A program made the position numbers and the translations under genes. Below, in pieces: positions 35,604 through 45,373 of a stretch of DNA of 64,000 nucleotides (position 1 is the first letter of the stretch; each line of letters begins with the position of its first letter). The stretch is from NCBI RefSeq assembly GCF_050633125.1, contig NZ_JBOEFX010000021.1:219986-283985 (forward strand), read 5' to 3'. This DNA is from Lewinella sp050633125 (GTDB lineage: Bacteria > Bacteroidota > Bacteroidia > Chitinophagales > Saprospiraceae). The notes under the pieces are model-generated. The model had not been told where the DNA came from. It ran no database searches and was given only the letters and a program-made list of their open reading frames with translations.

Positions 35604-36860
35604 TTATTCTTCTTTCGTAATGGTTTCAATCTTCACCGTTTCAATACGGGTATTACTCACCAGTTCTATGATAAAGCGATAATCGCCAAGCTCCAGTATC
35701 TGTCCTTGTTCAGGAATGTCTTCCGTTGTGGTTACCAGATAGCCGGAAAGGGTATGGTATTCTCCTTCCGGTAAAAAGAGGCCATATTTTTCGTTAAGAT
35801 AATCGATTTCCAAGCGCCCGGAAAACAAAAAGGCGCCTTCACCAAATTCCTCTTCTATATGGTCCCCTTTATCGTGTTCATCTTCTATTTCTCCAAAAAT
35901 TTCTTCCAGAATATCTTCCAAAGTAATGATGCCTGAAATACCTCCAAACTCATCGAAGACACAGGCGATGCTCATCTTTTCTTTAATGAGCTTATTCATC
36001 AACTCCGTTACATACATCGTTTCAGGTACGAATGGAATCGCTAAGGCAAGTTGCTTAATGCTTTTGGGTTCTTCAAAAAGTTGCTGATGATGCACGTAGC
36101 CCAAAACATTGTCGACATCTTCATTAATGACCAAAAGCCGCGACAAATGGGTCTTTTGGAAAACCTCTACCAATTCTTCTATACTGGCACTTACATCAAT
36201 GCTCTCAATTTCGGTGCGTGGAACCATACTCTCCCGTACGCGCACTTCCCGCAGGTTCAGTGCTTTTCCAAAAAGGTCTTTGTCAATTTCCTCCTGAGCC
36301 TCAGATCGAGACTCTCGCACAAAGTTTTCCAAATCCAGTCTGGTCAGTATTTGCTCCGTTGGTGCTACTCTCTTTTTAAAGAGCAATCGTAAAGTTAGGT
36401 CCGACGCTTTGGTCATTGCCCATGCAAAAGGAAAGAGTAAAAACTGAAGGGAACGCAATGGGATCGCCAGTTGATAAAGAAAATCATCCGCAAACAAACG
36501 GAACAGTGTTTTGGGCAGAAATTCACCAAACAGCAAAACCACAATCGTGATCAGCACCGTTTGTAATAACACCTGAGATATGCTTTCTTCGGAAATCCCC
36601 AACATCTGAGACAGTACAGGAGAGAGCAGCTGCCCCATTAGATAGGTGAAAATAACCAGGGCTATATTGTTCCCCACCAGCATCGTGCTAATGAAGTTAT
36701 TTGGCCCATCGTACCACCCAGACAAGATCAGGCTCCGATAGGAACCTTTCTTTTTCTTGAGTTCGATCTTCAGCTTGTTCGCTGATACAAAAGCCATCTC
36801 AGAGCCTGAAAAGAGCGCTGAAAAAGCAAGTGCTGCAACAATCCCAATAAAAAGCCCCAT
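35604..36860 (-). CDS. CorC/HlyC-type hemolysin family protein (DUF21-CBS-CorC)
   Basis: A 418-residue membrane protein. A DUF21/CNNM transmembrane domain (residues 1-190, SALFSGSEMAFVSANKLKIEL) is followed by a CBS pair (about 205-330, VRESMVPRTEIESIDVSASI and FDEFGGISGIITLEDILEEI) and a C-terminal CorC_HlyC domain (about 345-418). Such proteins take part in Mg2+/Co2+ homeostasis; the related GldE of Bacteroidota is tied to gliding, but this assignment cannot be made here. It is the first gene of a pair with NhaC. Confidence 0.87.
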   Translation of the reverse strand: MGLFIGIVAALAFSALFSGSEMAFVSANKLKIELKKKKGSYRSLILSGWYDGPNNFISTMLVGNNIALVIFTYLMGQLLSPVLSQMLGISEESISQVLLQTVLITIVVLLFGEFLPKTLFRLFADDFLYQLAIPLRSLQFLLFPFAWAMTKASDLTLRLLFKKRVAPTEQILTRLDLENFVRESRSEAQEEIDKDLFGKALNLREVRVRESMVPRTEIESIDVSASIEELVEVFQKTHLSRLLVINEDVDNVLGYVHHQQLFEEPKSIKQLALAIPFVPETMYVTELMNKLIKEKMSIACVFDEFGGISGIITLEDILEEIFGEIEDEHDKGDHIEEEFGEGAFLFSGRLEIDYLNEKYGLFLPEGEYHTLSGYLVTTTEDIPEQGQILELGDYRFIIELVSNTRIETVKIETITKEE

Positions 36861-36914
36861 AGGTTACTTTAGTTAAAGGGATGAAGATAGTAGTTTTTTT
36901 GGGGAATGCCCCTC

Positions 36915-39900
36915 TTACCTTATCACCGTCACATCTCCCTTCACCTCTACAATCTCCTCATCAACGAAACGTAGCTGCGCCAAATAAACAAAAACACCCG
37001 GATTGACGGGGTCGCCATTGAATTTACCGTCCCAACCGAGGCCTACATCATTGGGGAAGATATTATTGGCTTCAAACACCAGTTCGCCCCAGCGGCTGAA
37101 GATTTGCAGCTTTTCAATAAGTTCCAATCCCGGGCCGCTGAAGATGGTGAAGCCATCGTTGGTCCCATCGTTATTCGGGCTAAAGACGTTGGGAATGAAA
37201 ATCGGCCGATCTTTGATCAAATTAATGGTCACGTCATCTGTAGCAGTACAGCCATTCTCATTGGTGACCAGCACCTGATAGGTCGTCGTCGCTGTTGGGT
37301 TAACCTGAACCAGGCTACAATCAGGGTTTAGACAATTCAGGGAATCCATCGGCGTCCAGGTATAGGTCACGGGGGAATAATTGGAAACTGCTCGTACCAG
37401 GGTATCATAACCCAGGATGATAAAGCGGTCACCACCAGCGTCTACAACCAATTCGATGGGTTCCGTTATCGAAGCGTCTACTGTAGCGGTACAACCTTCG
37501 GCATCCAACACGGTTACTTCATAATTCCCTGCTGGTAAATTGCCGAGTATCGGGTCTGTTTGAAATGTAAAACCGTCGGTACTGTACTCATAAGGCGGAG
37601 AGCCACCTACAGCTTCTACGGTAATACTTCCTTCGCTTTCGCCGAAACAAATATTGTCGATCACTTCCACCAGTCCCAAGCCCAGGCTATCGGGCTGGGT
37701 CACGATGGCATCGCCTGTAATCAGGCAATTATTTTCATCTGTTACCTGTAGATTATAAGTGCCAGCAACCAGGTTTCCATTCACCGCTGTTACCGCACCG
37801 TTATTCCAACTATAGAAGTAATTGCCAAAACCGCCCGTAACAAGGGCCTCAACACTACCGTCACTTTCGCCAAAACAACTGACATTATCAATCGCAAAAT
37901 CAAGCGTAAGCGGTGGGTGATCTTCTACCACTAGCTCGAAAAATCCACTACAAAGGTTAGCATCTAAAACATCAACCAAGTAGGTTCCCGCAGGGATATT
38001 GTTCAATGTATTACTGGAGGTAAATCCATTCCCATCGTTAAAGTTATACTCATAAGGAGGCAGTCCATTATTGATCGCTATCACAATAGAACCATCGCTG
38101 AACCCAAAACAACTCGGCTGCGTGATCGTCTGCACAGCAGGATCTAGCTGCAACTCTAATTCCCTTACGGGTAAAATCTGGGTGAATTCACAATCATTGT
38201 CATCGCGAACGATAACCGTGTAGTCGCCCTGACTAATACCGCTAAAGGTATTGTTAGGCCCAAAGCCCGTATTTTCCCAGTTGTATTCGTAAGGTGGCGT
38301 ACCTCCATTCACCACCAAAGTGACGGCACCATCGATTCCACCATTACACGTAGGCATTACGACCAAAGTGTCAAAAGTAAAAGGCGGAGGACTATCTACA
38401 ACGAATGAAAATGTATCCTCACAGGTCGCTTCATCTACAACCGTTACCGTATAGGTGCCGGGAGCTAAACCTGTAAGATCCTCGCTATTAGCACCGTTAC
38501 TCCAACTATAGCCATAAGGCCCGTAGGGATTACTTACCAAGAAATCAATGGCGCCATCGGTGCTATCCGGGCAATCCACATCACTAATATTCGCATCGGT
38601 TGTAAAGTGGTCATCACAGCAAATAACTTCGGTCGCTAGATCAATACGAGTAACAACACAACCACGTTCAGAGGTAACTTCCAGTACGACAGGCTTGATA
38701 CCCGGCGTGTTGTACACCACTTGATGTGGCCCTTGGCCAGTAGCCGTACGCGGTTCTGCCCCTGAGCCAAAATCCCAATCGTAGCTATCAATATTGCCAA
38801 TAAACGAAGAAGCATCCGTAAAGCTGATGGTCTCTCCTACACAAGCAACACTCGGTTCAAAAACAAAATTGGCCTGTGGCCCAACAAAGGTACCCGTACC
38901 AGGGCTCTGATCGAATTCAATGGAAAAACCGGCACCAGATTGACTAAAGTTATTAACAACCAGCGCATAACTACGGCCTGCTACCATATCTACGGCCTGC
39001 GCAAAATTGTTATCTCCTGCCTGGCAACCACAGGTTTCTCCGATATCCGGATCGGCCAAACTCAGGCCTGTTTCGCCGGTACAAGGTGCCCACTCATCAA
39101 AATCAGCACCCACGTTTTCGCCAGATGCCATACATCTCAAATCTTCCTTTCCTGTACAATCATCCAGCCCGTTAGGTAACTCAAACACAACAAAATCGAG
39201 GTCATCAGCCGGATTTAACGGCGTGAGCGTAAAAGCCAGCGGCCCCGACTCCTGGCAAGTCCATTTGTACCATGTGCTGCTTGATTCATCGAAAGGACAG
39301 GTACCACTACTACAACTTACATCACCAATCTCGTTGGGGGTATCGCCCACCCCTACGACAAAACTCACTGAAAACGGTGATTTATCACAAAGGATAACCG
39401 CCGAATCACAATCGCCATCAGGCGGAGGAACCTCATTGAAGTTATTGACACACAACTGAAAAGTTCCCGTCTGGTTAAAGCGAGCACTCACACGAATGTA
39501 GTAGGTCTGACCAATAGTCAAGCCAGCTTCAAAGATGGTTACTTGGTCAGCATTGGAGTTATCGGATGCACAAGCAAGAGCATCGCCAAGATCATCACAA
39601 GGACCTCCGTAGAGGGCAAACTGAGGATCATGGATTGTTCCACCGTCATTCACATCTGTCTCACCAATCACACTGATACTAACGATAGGTGCTACTGCCG
39701 TAAACGAAAACCAAACATCGAAGGCATCCTGGTTATTAGGAAAACACATCGGGCTATCCTCCGGTGAGATGGTCGCATTGATGGTGGTATACGCATCCGG
39801 CACAGAACACCACAGGGTGATATCATCTAACGGGATAGCATCGACGCATTCGTCGTTGGCGGGTTGTGCCCAAGCAGAAGGTAAATAAAGCGCTGAAAAA

Positions 39901-39926
39901 AGCAGCAGGAAGTATATTTTGCGCAT
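36915..39926 (-). CDS. Secreted gliding-associated protein with PKD, five SprB-like repeats and type B T9SS domain
   Basis: A 1003-residue surface protein. A signal peptide (1-20, ending SAWAQ) is followed by two PPC-like beta domains (about 24-165 and 170-340, each beginning near a DECVDAIPL or DCDSAVILC pattern) and a PKD domain (about 352-440, YDWDFGSGAEP). Five SprB-like repeats of about 70 residues follow, each with C[FN]G..DG, GG.PPYEY and AGTY.V.V.D...C. The end is a CHU_C/type B sorting domain (FIPNVFSPNNDGTNDGF..GDVTVIR). It is exported by T9SS and probably contributes to adhesion or motility. It faces the pssA gene divergently. Confidence 0.9.
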   Translation of the reverse strand: MRKIYFLLLFSALYLPSAWAQPANDECVDAIPLDDITLWCSVPDAYTTINATISPEDSPMCFPNNQDAFDVWFSFTAVAPIVSISVIGETDVNDGGTIHDPQFALYGGPCDDLGDALACASDNSNADQVTIFEAGLTIGQTYYIRVSARFNQTGTFQLCVNNFNEVPPPDGDCDSAVILCDKSPFSVSFVVGVGDTPNEIGDVSCSSGTCPFDESSSTWYKWTCQESGPLAFTLTPLNPADDLDFVVFELPNGLDDCTGKEDLRCMASGENVGADFDEWAPCTGETGLSLADPDIGETCGCQAGDNNFAQAVDMVAGRSYALVVNNFSQSGAGFSIEFDQSPGTGTFVGPQANFVFEPSVACVGETISFTDASSFIGNIDSYDWDFGSGAEPRTATGQGPHQVVYNTPGIKPVVLEVTSERGCVVTRIDLATEVICCDDHFTTDANISDVDCPDSTDGAIDFLVSNPYGPYGYSWSNGANSEDLTGLAPGTYTVTVVDEATCEDTFSFVVDSPPPFTFDTLVVMPTCNGGIDGAVTLVVNGGTPPYEYNWENTGFGPNNTFSGISQGDYTVIVRDDNDCEFTQILPVRELELQLDPAVQTITQPSCFGFSDGSIVIAINNGLPPYEYNFNDGNGFTSSNTLNNIPAGTYLVDVLDANLCSGFFELVVEDHPPLTLDFAIDNVSCFGESDGSVEALVTGGFGNYFYSWNNGAVTAVNGNLVAGTYNLQVTDENNCLITGDAIVTQPDSLGLGLVEVIDNICFGESEGSITVEAVGGSPPYEYSTDGFTFQTDPILGNLPAGNYEVTVLDAEGCTATVDASITEPIELVVDAGGDRFIILGYDTLVRAVSNYSPVTYTWTPMDSLNCLNPDCSLVQVNPTATTTYQVLVTNENGCTATDDVTINLIKDRPIFIPNVFSPNNDGTNDGFTIFSGPGLELIEKLQIFSRWGELVFEANNIFPNDVGLGWDGKFNGDPVNPGVFVYLAQLRFVDEEIVEVKGDVTVIR

Positions 39927-40073
39927 AGTATGCTCGATTGTCTGTCTAGTAGTTGTAGTCTATAACGTTTAAAACCCCAAAAGCGTAGCTCTTGGTCTTT
40001 AAATAAGAAGCTTTTGTCTGGTTAGTTGCTGTCTGAAAGTAAGATTTTAACTTTTATTTATCACTTTTGACGG

Positions 40074-40793
40074 ATGAAACAGATTCCCAACCTTATTACG
40101 CTGGTCAATTTGCTTTGTGGTTGCGCTGCACTACTGAGTCTTTTCCAGGGCTGGTATTTTGCGACTGCGGGGTGGCTAGCTGCTGCGGCTTTAGCAGATT
40201 TTGCCGATGGCCTTGCTGCTCGGGCGCTAAACGTAAGCTCACCTGTGGGCAAAGAGCTCGATAGTTTGGCCGACCTTATTTCTTTTGGACTAGTCCCGGG
40301 TGCTATCCTTTACACCTTACTTGTAATCGGTGCTCATCCTGATTTTGCTAATCCTATGCAAGGTGGCATCCATTGGTTTGCCTTCCCTGCTTTTATTCTT
40401 ACTGGTGCTTCTGCATTACGCCTAGCACGATTCAACCTGGATGAACGGCAAACAGAAGGGTTTATTGGTCTAGCAACGCCCGCTTGCACCATCCTTGTAC
40501 TGGGCTTATTGATGCTCTATCGAGCTGAAGTACCTTTCTTTTTGGAGATCATCGAACAACGATTTGTGATATATGCCCTGATTTTTGCCCTCTCCTGGCT
40601 TTTATTAGCAGAAATACCCATGTTTAGTTTCAAATTTAAGCACTTGCGCTGGGAAGGCAACGCCCTGCGGATTATCTTTGCGGCCTCAGCACTGGTATTT
40701 TTGTTGATATGGCGTGAAGTGGCGCTCGCACCCATTGTGCTGATTTATATTATTACTAACATCGTTCGCCACTTTACCACTAACAGAGTCTAA
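40074..40793 (+). CDS. pssA: CDP-diacylglycerol--serine O-phosphatidyltransferase
   Basis: A 239-residue membrane enzyme of the CDP-alcohol phosphatidyltransferase family. The signature D-x2-D-G-x2-A-R-x8-G-x3-D-x3-D is visible as DFADGLAARALNVSSPVGKE then LDSLAD at about residues 41-67. Six or more TM helices follow. The short N-terminus IPNLITLVNLLCGC is typical of type II PssA. It makes phosphatidylserine from CDP-diacylglycerol and serine, the precursor of phosphatidylethanolamine. It is followed after one base by purS. Confidence 0.9.
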   Translation: MKQIPNLITLVNLLCGCAALLSLFQGWYFATAGWLAAAALADFADGLAARALNVSSPVGKELDSLADLISFGLVPGAILYTLLVIGAHPDFANPMQGGIHWFAFPAFILTGASALRLARFNLDERQTEGFIGLATPACTILVLGLLMLYRAEVPFFLEIIEQRFVIYALIFALSWLLLAEIPMFSFKFKHLRWEGNALRIIFAASALVFLLIWREVALAPIVLIYIITNIVRHFTTNRV

Positions 40794-40794
40794 G

Positions 40795-41046
40795 ATGAAT
40801 TTCATTGCCGAAGTAGATATCATGCCCCACCAGGAATTACTGGACCCTCAAGGGAAAACAGTGGCTAAGAATATGAAGAACCTCCACCTTGATGGAGTAG
40901 AAGATGTTCGTATTGGAAAACATGTGACCCTGAAGCTGACCGCAGCCGACGAAGCAGAAGCTCGCCAGATGGTAGAGACCGCTTGCCAAAAGTTATTGGC
41001 CAACGTCATCATGGAAAACTTCACTTACGAACTCAAGGAAGCGTAA
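40795..41046 (+). CDS. purS: Phosphoribosylformylglycinamidine synthase subunit PurS
   Basis: An 83-residue protein of usual PurS length and pattern: FIAEVDIMPHQELLDPQGKT, GVEDVRIGKHVTLKL and CQKLLANVIMENFTYEL. PurS bridges PurL and PurQ in the fourth step of purine synthesis. No purQ or purL lies beside it; its neighbour one base upstream is pssA, an unrelated pathway, so co-transcription here is probably a matter of operon drift. Confidence 0.93.
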   Translation: MNFIAEVDIMPHQELLDPQGKTVAKNMKNLHLDGVEDVRIGKHVTLKLTAADEAEARQMVETACQKLLANVIMENFTYELKEA

Positions 41047-41146
41047 AGTCCATTTGTTTTTGTGCTTTCTCCTAACAGGGAATTATTTACGCTTTGAACT
41101 TGTTGAATTAAGTCAACACTCGTTGACAAACTATTTACTACGCACC

Positions 41147-42196
41147 ATGGCAGAACAGCTATTCGATAAAGTACGCGACATGATCAGCGCCATCAAGGAC
41201 GCTGCCCCCACTTCTAGTGAAGAACTCGAACAGTTCAGGATTCAGTTTCTGGGGAGTAAGAACCGCTTGAAGCCATTGATGGGCGAAATTCGCAATGTCA
41301 TCAATGAACGCAAAAAGGAATACGGTCAGTTGGTAAACGAAGCCAAGCAAGTAGCGGAAGCCAAGTTTGCCGAGCTCAAATCTAGCCTGGAATCAGCTGC
41401 GGAAGCATCTGCCGCTAGTGACCTCGACCTGACGGCTCCTGGAGAGCCCATCGCACTAGGTTCACGCCACCCGATCTCGACGACGATGAACCGTATCGTA
41501 AGTATTTTCGAACGCATTGGTTTCGCCGTAGCGGAAGGGCCGGAAATCGAAGATGATTGGCACAACTTCACGGCACTCAACACGCCTGAAGATCATCCTG
41601 CCCGTGACATGCAGGATACTTACTACCTAAAAGGTTACGAGCCAGGTGCTGGCGCCCAACTTTTGCGGACGCACACCTCTTCGGTACAGGCTCGGACGAT
41701 GAAAACTACGCAGCCGCCCATCCGCATCATTGCTCCTGGGCGCGTATACCGTAATGAAACGATCTCGGCACGTTCGCACGCTCAGTTTCACCAGGTGGAA
41801 GGCTTGTACATCGACGAGAAGGTATCCTTCGCGGATATGCAGCAAACCTTGTTCTATTTCGCTCGCGAGATGTATGGAGAAAACACGCGGATTCGTTTAC
41901 GCCCGTCTTACTTCCCATTTACAGAGCCTAGCGCAGAGATGGACGTTTCCTGTTTCATCTGTAATGCGGAAGGTTGTAATATTTGTAAGTACACCGGTTG
42001 GGTAGAAATTCTGGGTTGCGGAATGGTTGATCCTAATGTTTTGGAAGAATGTGGCATTGATTCCGAAAAGTACACCGGCTTCGCATTTGGTATGGGTATC
42101 GAACGCCAAGCCATGATGTTGTACAATATCACGGATATTCGCCTGATGTTTGAAAACGATGTCCGCTTCTTAAAGCAGTTTACTAGCGTATTGTAA
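41147..42196 (+). CDS. pheS: Phenylalanyl-tRNA synthetase alpha subunit
   Basis: A 349-residue class II synthetase subunit. An N-terminal coiled-coil region (about 1-85, ending in FLGSKNRLKPLMGEI and later) is followed by the catalytic core with motif 2 region LLRTHTSSVQARTM and GRVYRNETISARSHAQFHQV, then motif 3 GFAFGMGIERQAM. It charges tRNA-Phe together with PheT, which is not in this window. I take the ATG at 41147 because family members begin within a few residues of it; an earlier frame start at 41054 would add 31 unrelated hydrophobic residues. Confidence 0.95.
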   Translation: MAEQLFDKVRDMISAIKDAAPTSSEELEQFRIQFLGSKNRLKPLMGEIRNVINERKKEYGQLVNEAKQVAEAKFAELKSSLESAAEASAASDLDLTAPGEPIALGSRHPISTTMNRIVSIFERIGFAVAEGPEIEDDWHNFTALNTPEDHPARDMQDTYYLKGYEPGAGAQLLRTHTSSVQARTMKTTQPPIRIIAPGRVYRNETISARSHAQFHQVEGLYIDEKVSFADMQQTLFYFAREMYGENTRIRLRPSYFPFTEPSAEMDVSCFICNAEGCNICKYTGWVEILGCGMVDPNVLEECGIDSEKYTGFAFGMGIERQAMMLYNITDIRLMFENDVRFLKQFTSVL

Positions 42197-42256
42197 GTTA
42201 GTAATCTTTGGCCATACCTTTTTTTGTTGAACTGCGACGCAGCTTGACCGCTTTGT

Positions 42257-42301
42257 ATTGCGCAGAAAATAAAACGCGATTTTGTTTTCGTGCTGTTCCT
42301 T
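42257..42301. repeat. Palindromic intergenic repeat before hisS (short form)
   Basis: The sequence ATTGCGCAGAAAATAA (42257-42272) then GCGATTTTG then TTTTCGTGCTGTTCCTT (42285-42301) forms an imperfect hairpin, with GCAGAAAATAAAA against TTTTGTTTTCGTGC. The same outer blocks flank a longer insert before gatA (43716-43903). The right edge ends 31 bp before the hisS start. Confidence 0.6.
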
Positions 42302-42332
42302 TATTATTTTTTGATTTTTATTCTAATTTTCC

Positions 42333-43688
42333 ATGAAGCCAAGTATCCCTAAAGGCACGCGCGATTTTTTGCCACAACAGGTAAACCGTCGTAATTATAT
42401 TTTCGAAACCATTCGTAGCGTATTCGTCAAGTATGGCTATCAAGCCATCGAGACGCCCGTCATGGAGAATCTTAGTACCCTAACAGGAAAATATGGCGAA
42501 GAAGGTGACCGTCTATTATTCAAGGTACTCAACAACGGTGATTTCCTGAAAAAAGCTAACGAAGAAGCGCTTCAAGAACGCAACTCTACAGGACTTATCC
42601 CTTCTATTTCCAAGCGGGGATTACGCTATGATCTTACGGTGCCTTTTGCCCGTTATGTGGTGATGTATCAAAACGATTTGTCTTTCCCTTTCAAGCGCTA
42701 TCAAATCCAACCTGTTTGGCGGGCTGATCGCCCACAAAAAGGGCGCTATCAAGAGTTTTACCAGTGTGATGTTGACGTTGTAGGATCAGACTCACTCAGT
42801 TACGAGGCTGAACTTGTTCAGATTTACGATGAGGTCTTTGGGAAACTGAATATCAAAACCGTTACCCGCATCAACAATCGCAAAATACTGGCCGGTATTG
42901 CGGAAGTAGCTGGTATTCCAGATCAAATGATCGATATGACCGTCGCCATCGACAAGCTGGACAAGGTCGGTATCGAAGGTGTTCGTAAAGAACTGGGCGA
43001 GCGAGGCATTGGCGAAGCTGCCGTCGCCAAGATTGAAGAAATTTTGGCAATCAAGGAGTTAGCTGACTTAAAAGCAGCGCTGGCAGCAAGTGAAACCGGC
43101 CTCTTAGGCGTAGAAGAAATCACACAGGTTTTTGCTTACTTGGAAGGATACGAATTCAAAAATACTTTGCAATTCGACATCACCTTGGCTCGTGGTCTCA
43201 ACTACTACACTGGGTGTATTTTTGAAGTAAATGTAGATACCCAAGCACACCCTAACATAAAGATGGGCAGTATCGGTGGCGGTGGACGCTACGCAGACCT
43301 GACCAGCGTTTTTGGCATGAAAAATATGCCTGGTGTTGGCGTTTCTTTCGGTGCGGAACGTGTATATGATGTCCTGGAAGAACTCGATTTATTTCCTGCC
43401 GAAGATGCCTCCGCTCTAAAAGTGCTTTTGGTTGGCTTTGATGAAGAAAGCCACCGCTACGCTTTCCGCTGCCTCAACCAATTGCGTGCAGCCAACATCA
43501 ATGCAGATCTTTATCCTGAGCCGGTCAAGCTGAAAAAGCAAATGAAGTATGCTAATGATCGCAACGTGCCTTACGTCATCCTCATTGGTGACAATGAAAT
43601 GGCGAGCGGTGAACTTAGCATAAAGAACATGGAAAACGGCGAACAGGAAAAGCTGTCGATAGAAAAAATCATTGATACTCTGAAATAA
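42333..43688 (+). CDS. hisS: Histidyl-tRNA synthetase
   Basis: A 451-residue class II aminoacyl-tRNA synthetase. The N-terminus has PKGTRDFLP, motif 1 lies around FETIRSVFVKYGYQAIETPV, motif 2 is RYQIQPVWRADRPQKGRYQEFYQ-like, the histidine-specific ARGLNYYTGCIFEV lies near residue 290, and motif 3 is VGVSFGAERVYDVL. The C-terminal anticodon-binding domain starts near residue 360. It charges tRNA-His. It is flanked on both sides by related palindromic repeats. Confidence 0.96.
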   Translation: MKPSIPKGTRDFLPQQVNRRNYIFETIRSVFVKYGYQAIETPVMENLSTLTGKYGEEGDRLLFKVLNNGDFLKKANEEALQERNSTGLIPSISKRGLRYDLTVPFARYVVMYQNDLSFPFKRYQIQPVWRADRPQKGRYQEFYQCDVDVVGSDSLSYEAELVQIYDEVFGKLNIKTVTRINNRKILAGIAEVAGIPDQMIDMTVAIDKLDKVGIEGVRKELGERGIGEAAVAKIEEILAIKELADLKAALAASETGLLGVEEITQVFAYLEGYEFKNTLQFDITLARGLNYYTGCIFEVNVDTQAHPNIKMGSIGGGGRYADLTSVFGMKNMPGVGVSFGAERVYDVLEELDLFPAEDASALKVLLVGFDEESHRYAFRCLNQLRAANINADLYPEPVKLKKQMKYANDRNVPYVILIGDNEMASGELSIKNMENGEQEKLSIEKIIDTLK

Positions 43689-43715
43689 CGTTTTTAAAAA
43701 AAAGATGACCTTATT

Positions 43716-43903
43716 ATTGCGCAGAAAATAAGCTGCGATTTAGCTTCGCTGCTTCTGCGAGATTTTCTAAGTTTTTCAAATAGTTAAAACGCTTTAAATG
43801 AAGCGCTTATTCAACTATTATAAAAAACAACCACGTAGTAGACGCGGAGCGACCACGAAGTAGCAGCGTAGCTAAATCGCTTTTTATTTTCGTGCTGTTC
43901 CTT
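43716..43903. repeat. Long palindromic repeat between hisS and gatA (expanded form)
   Basis: Outer blocks ATTGCGCAGAAAATAA (43716-43731) and TTTTCGTGCTGTTCCTT (43887-43903) are shared with the short copy before hisS. Between them, GCGATTTAGCTTCGCTGCT (43735-43753) pairs with AGCAGCGTAGCTAAATCGC (43862-43880) with one mismatch. A further inner palindrome around AATAGTT..AACTATT (near 43780-43818) lies inside. The whole can fold into a long stem with branches. Confidence 0.65.
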
Positions 43904-43952
43904 ATATGGTTCATTAATTTAAATCCTGCATCGGCGAATACCCCACTCCACA

Positions 43953-45371
43953 ATGCCAAAGTTTACCACCTTCGCGGAAGTTCAACAAGCCATCGAGCAA
44001 GCAGAGCTGACAACCGTTAACATCGTTGATTACTATTTGGAGCAAATCGCCGCCAGCCAAGACCTCAACATCTACGTAGAAGTTTGGGCAGACGAAGCGC
44101 GCGCAATTGCCAAGCAGCAGGATGAACGCCGTAAAAACGGTGAACAACTTGGCCGCTTAGCCGGAATGGTAATCTCTATCAAGGACGTTATCTGCTATGA
44201 GAACCACCAAGTAACTGCTGGTTCTAAAATACTAGAAGGCTTTTCTTCGCTATTTTCGGCGACTGCTACGGAACGCCTTTTGGCAGAAGATGTTATTATT
44301 ATTGGCCGCACCAACTGTGATGAGTTCGCGATGGGGTCTACCAACGAAACTTCGATCTATGGCCCTACCCGTAATGCGGCCGACCCCACTCGTATTCCCG
44401 GAGGTTCTTCGGGCGCCGCTGCGGTAGCCGTACAAGCAGACACCTGCCTGGCAGCCCTCGGTAGTGACACCGGTGGATCAGTACGCCAGCCCGCTGCGTT
44501 TTGTGGCGTCATTGGCTTTAAGCCTACTTATGGTCGAATTTCACGCCACGGCCTGTTGGCTTATGGCTCTTCTTTCGATCAGATCGGCACCCTTACCCAT
44601 AGTATAGAAGATACAGCTTTGCTGCTAGAAATCATGGCCGGTGCTGATGATTTTGACAGTACCGCCAGCACCACCGACGTTCCTGCATACAGTAAGGTAC
44701 TCGATGAAAGCAAACCATCCCGGATCGCTTATATCCGTCCGGCACTGGAACACCCCGGACTGGATGGGGAAGTACGCGCGAATGCAGAAGCATTTCTCGA
44801 TCAACTCCGAGGGAAAGGTCACACTATTGAAGCGGTAGAGTTTGATCTACTGGATTACATTATCCCCGCTTATTATGTTCTCACAACCGCCGAAGCCTCC
44901 AGTAACCTATCTCGCTACGATGGTATTCGCTACGGACACCGAAGCGCCGAAGCAGAAAATCTACAGGAGACCTACCAAAAATCACGGACCGAAGGTTTTG
45001 GCCAAGAAGTAAAACGTCGGATCATGTTAGGCACCTTCGTACTTAGTGCTGGTTATTACGATGCCTACTACGCCCGTGCCCAAAAGGTCAGACGCTTGCT
45101 GCTGGATCGACTCAATGAGATTTTTGCTACTTACGATTTCATCTGTCTACCTACAACACCTACTCCAGCCTGGCCACTAGGCGAAAGCCTGGAAGATCCG
45201 GTTGCCATGTATCTTTCCGATATCTACACCGTAGCTGCAAACATGGCTGGTTTACCTGCTATTAGTATTCCTAGTGGAACCCATGAAAGCACTCAATTAC
45301 CATTAGGGATGCAATTGATGGCTCCGGCTTGGGGAGAAGCTTCCTTATTAGCCTTTGCAAAAAACATCTAG
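43953..45371 (+). CDS. gatA: Asp-tRNA(Asn)/Glu-tRNA(Gln) amidotransferase subunit A
   Basis: A 472-residue amidase-signature enzyme. The catalytic Ser-cisSer-Lys set is visible: Lys in MVISIKDVI (near 75), the GGSSGAAAVAV loop (near 150) and the nucleophile region SDTGGSVRQPAAFCG (near 168-180). The C-terminal LPLGMQLMAPAWGEASLL is family-typical. With GatB and GatC, absent here, it amidates mischarged Asp- or Glu-tRNA. A shared role in tRNA charging fits the pheS-hisS-gatA run. It ends two bases before the next small gene. Confidence 0.93.
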   Translation: MPKFTTFAEVQQAIEQAELTTVNIVDYYLEQIAASQDLNIYVEVWADEARAIAKQQDERRKNGEQLGRLAGMVISIKDVICYENHQVTAGSKILEGFSSLFSATATERLLAEDVIIIGRTNCDEFAMGSTNETSIYGPTRNAADPTRIPGGSSGAAAVAVQADTCLAALGSDTGGSVRQPAAFCGVIGFKPTYGRISRHGLLAYGSSFDQIGTLTHSIEDTALLLEIMAGADDFDSTASTTDVPAYSKVLDESKPSRIAYIRPALEHPGLDGEVRANAEAFLDQLRGKGHTIEAVEFDLLDYIIPAYYVLTTAEASSNLSRYDGIRYGHRSAEAENLQETYQKSRTEGFGQEVKRRIMLGTFVLSAGYYDAYYARAQKVRRLLLDRLNEIFATYDFICLPTTPTPAWPLGESLEDPVAMYLSDIYTVAANMAGLPAISIPSGTHESTQLPLGMQLMAPAWGEASLLAFAKNI

Positions 45372-45373
45372 CA

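Noticed and set aside
42197..43952. Possible tRNA genes in the intergenic regions around hisS
   Set aside because: The strong palindromes there do not fit a cloverleaf, and no T-loop GGTTCRA motif with acceptor pairing was found.
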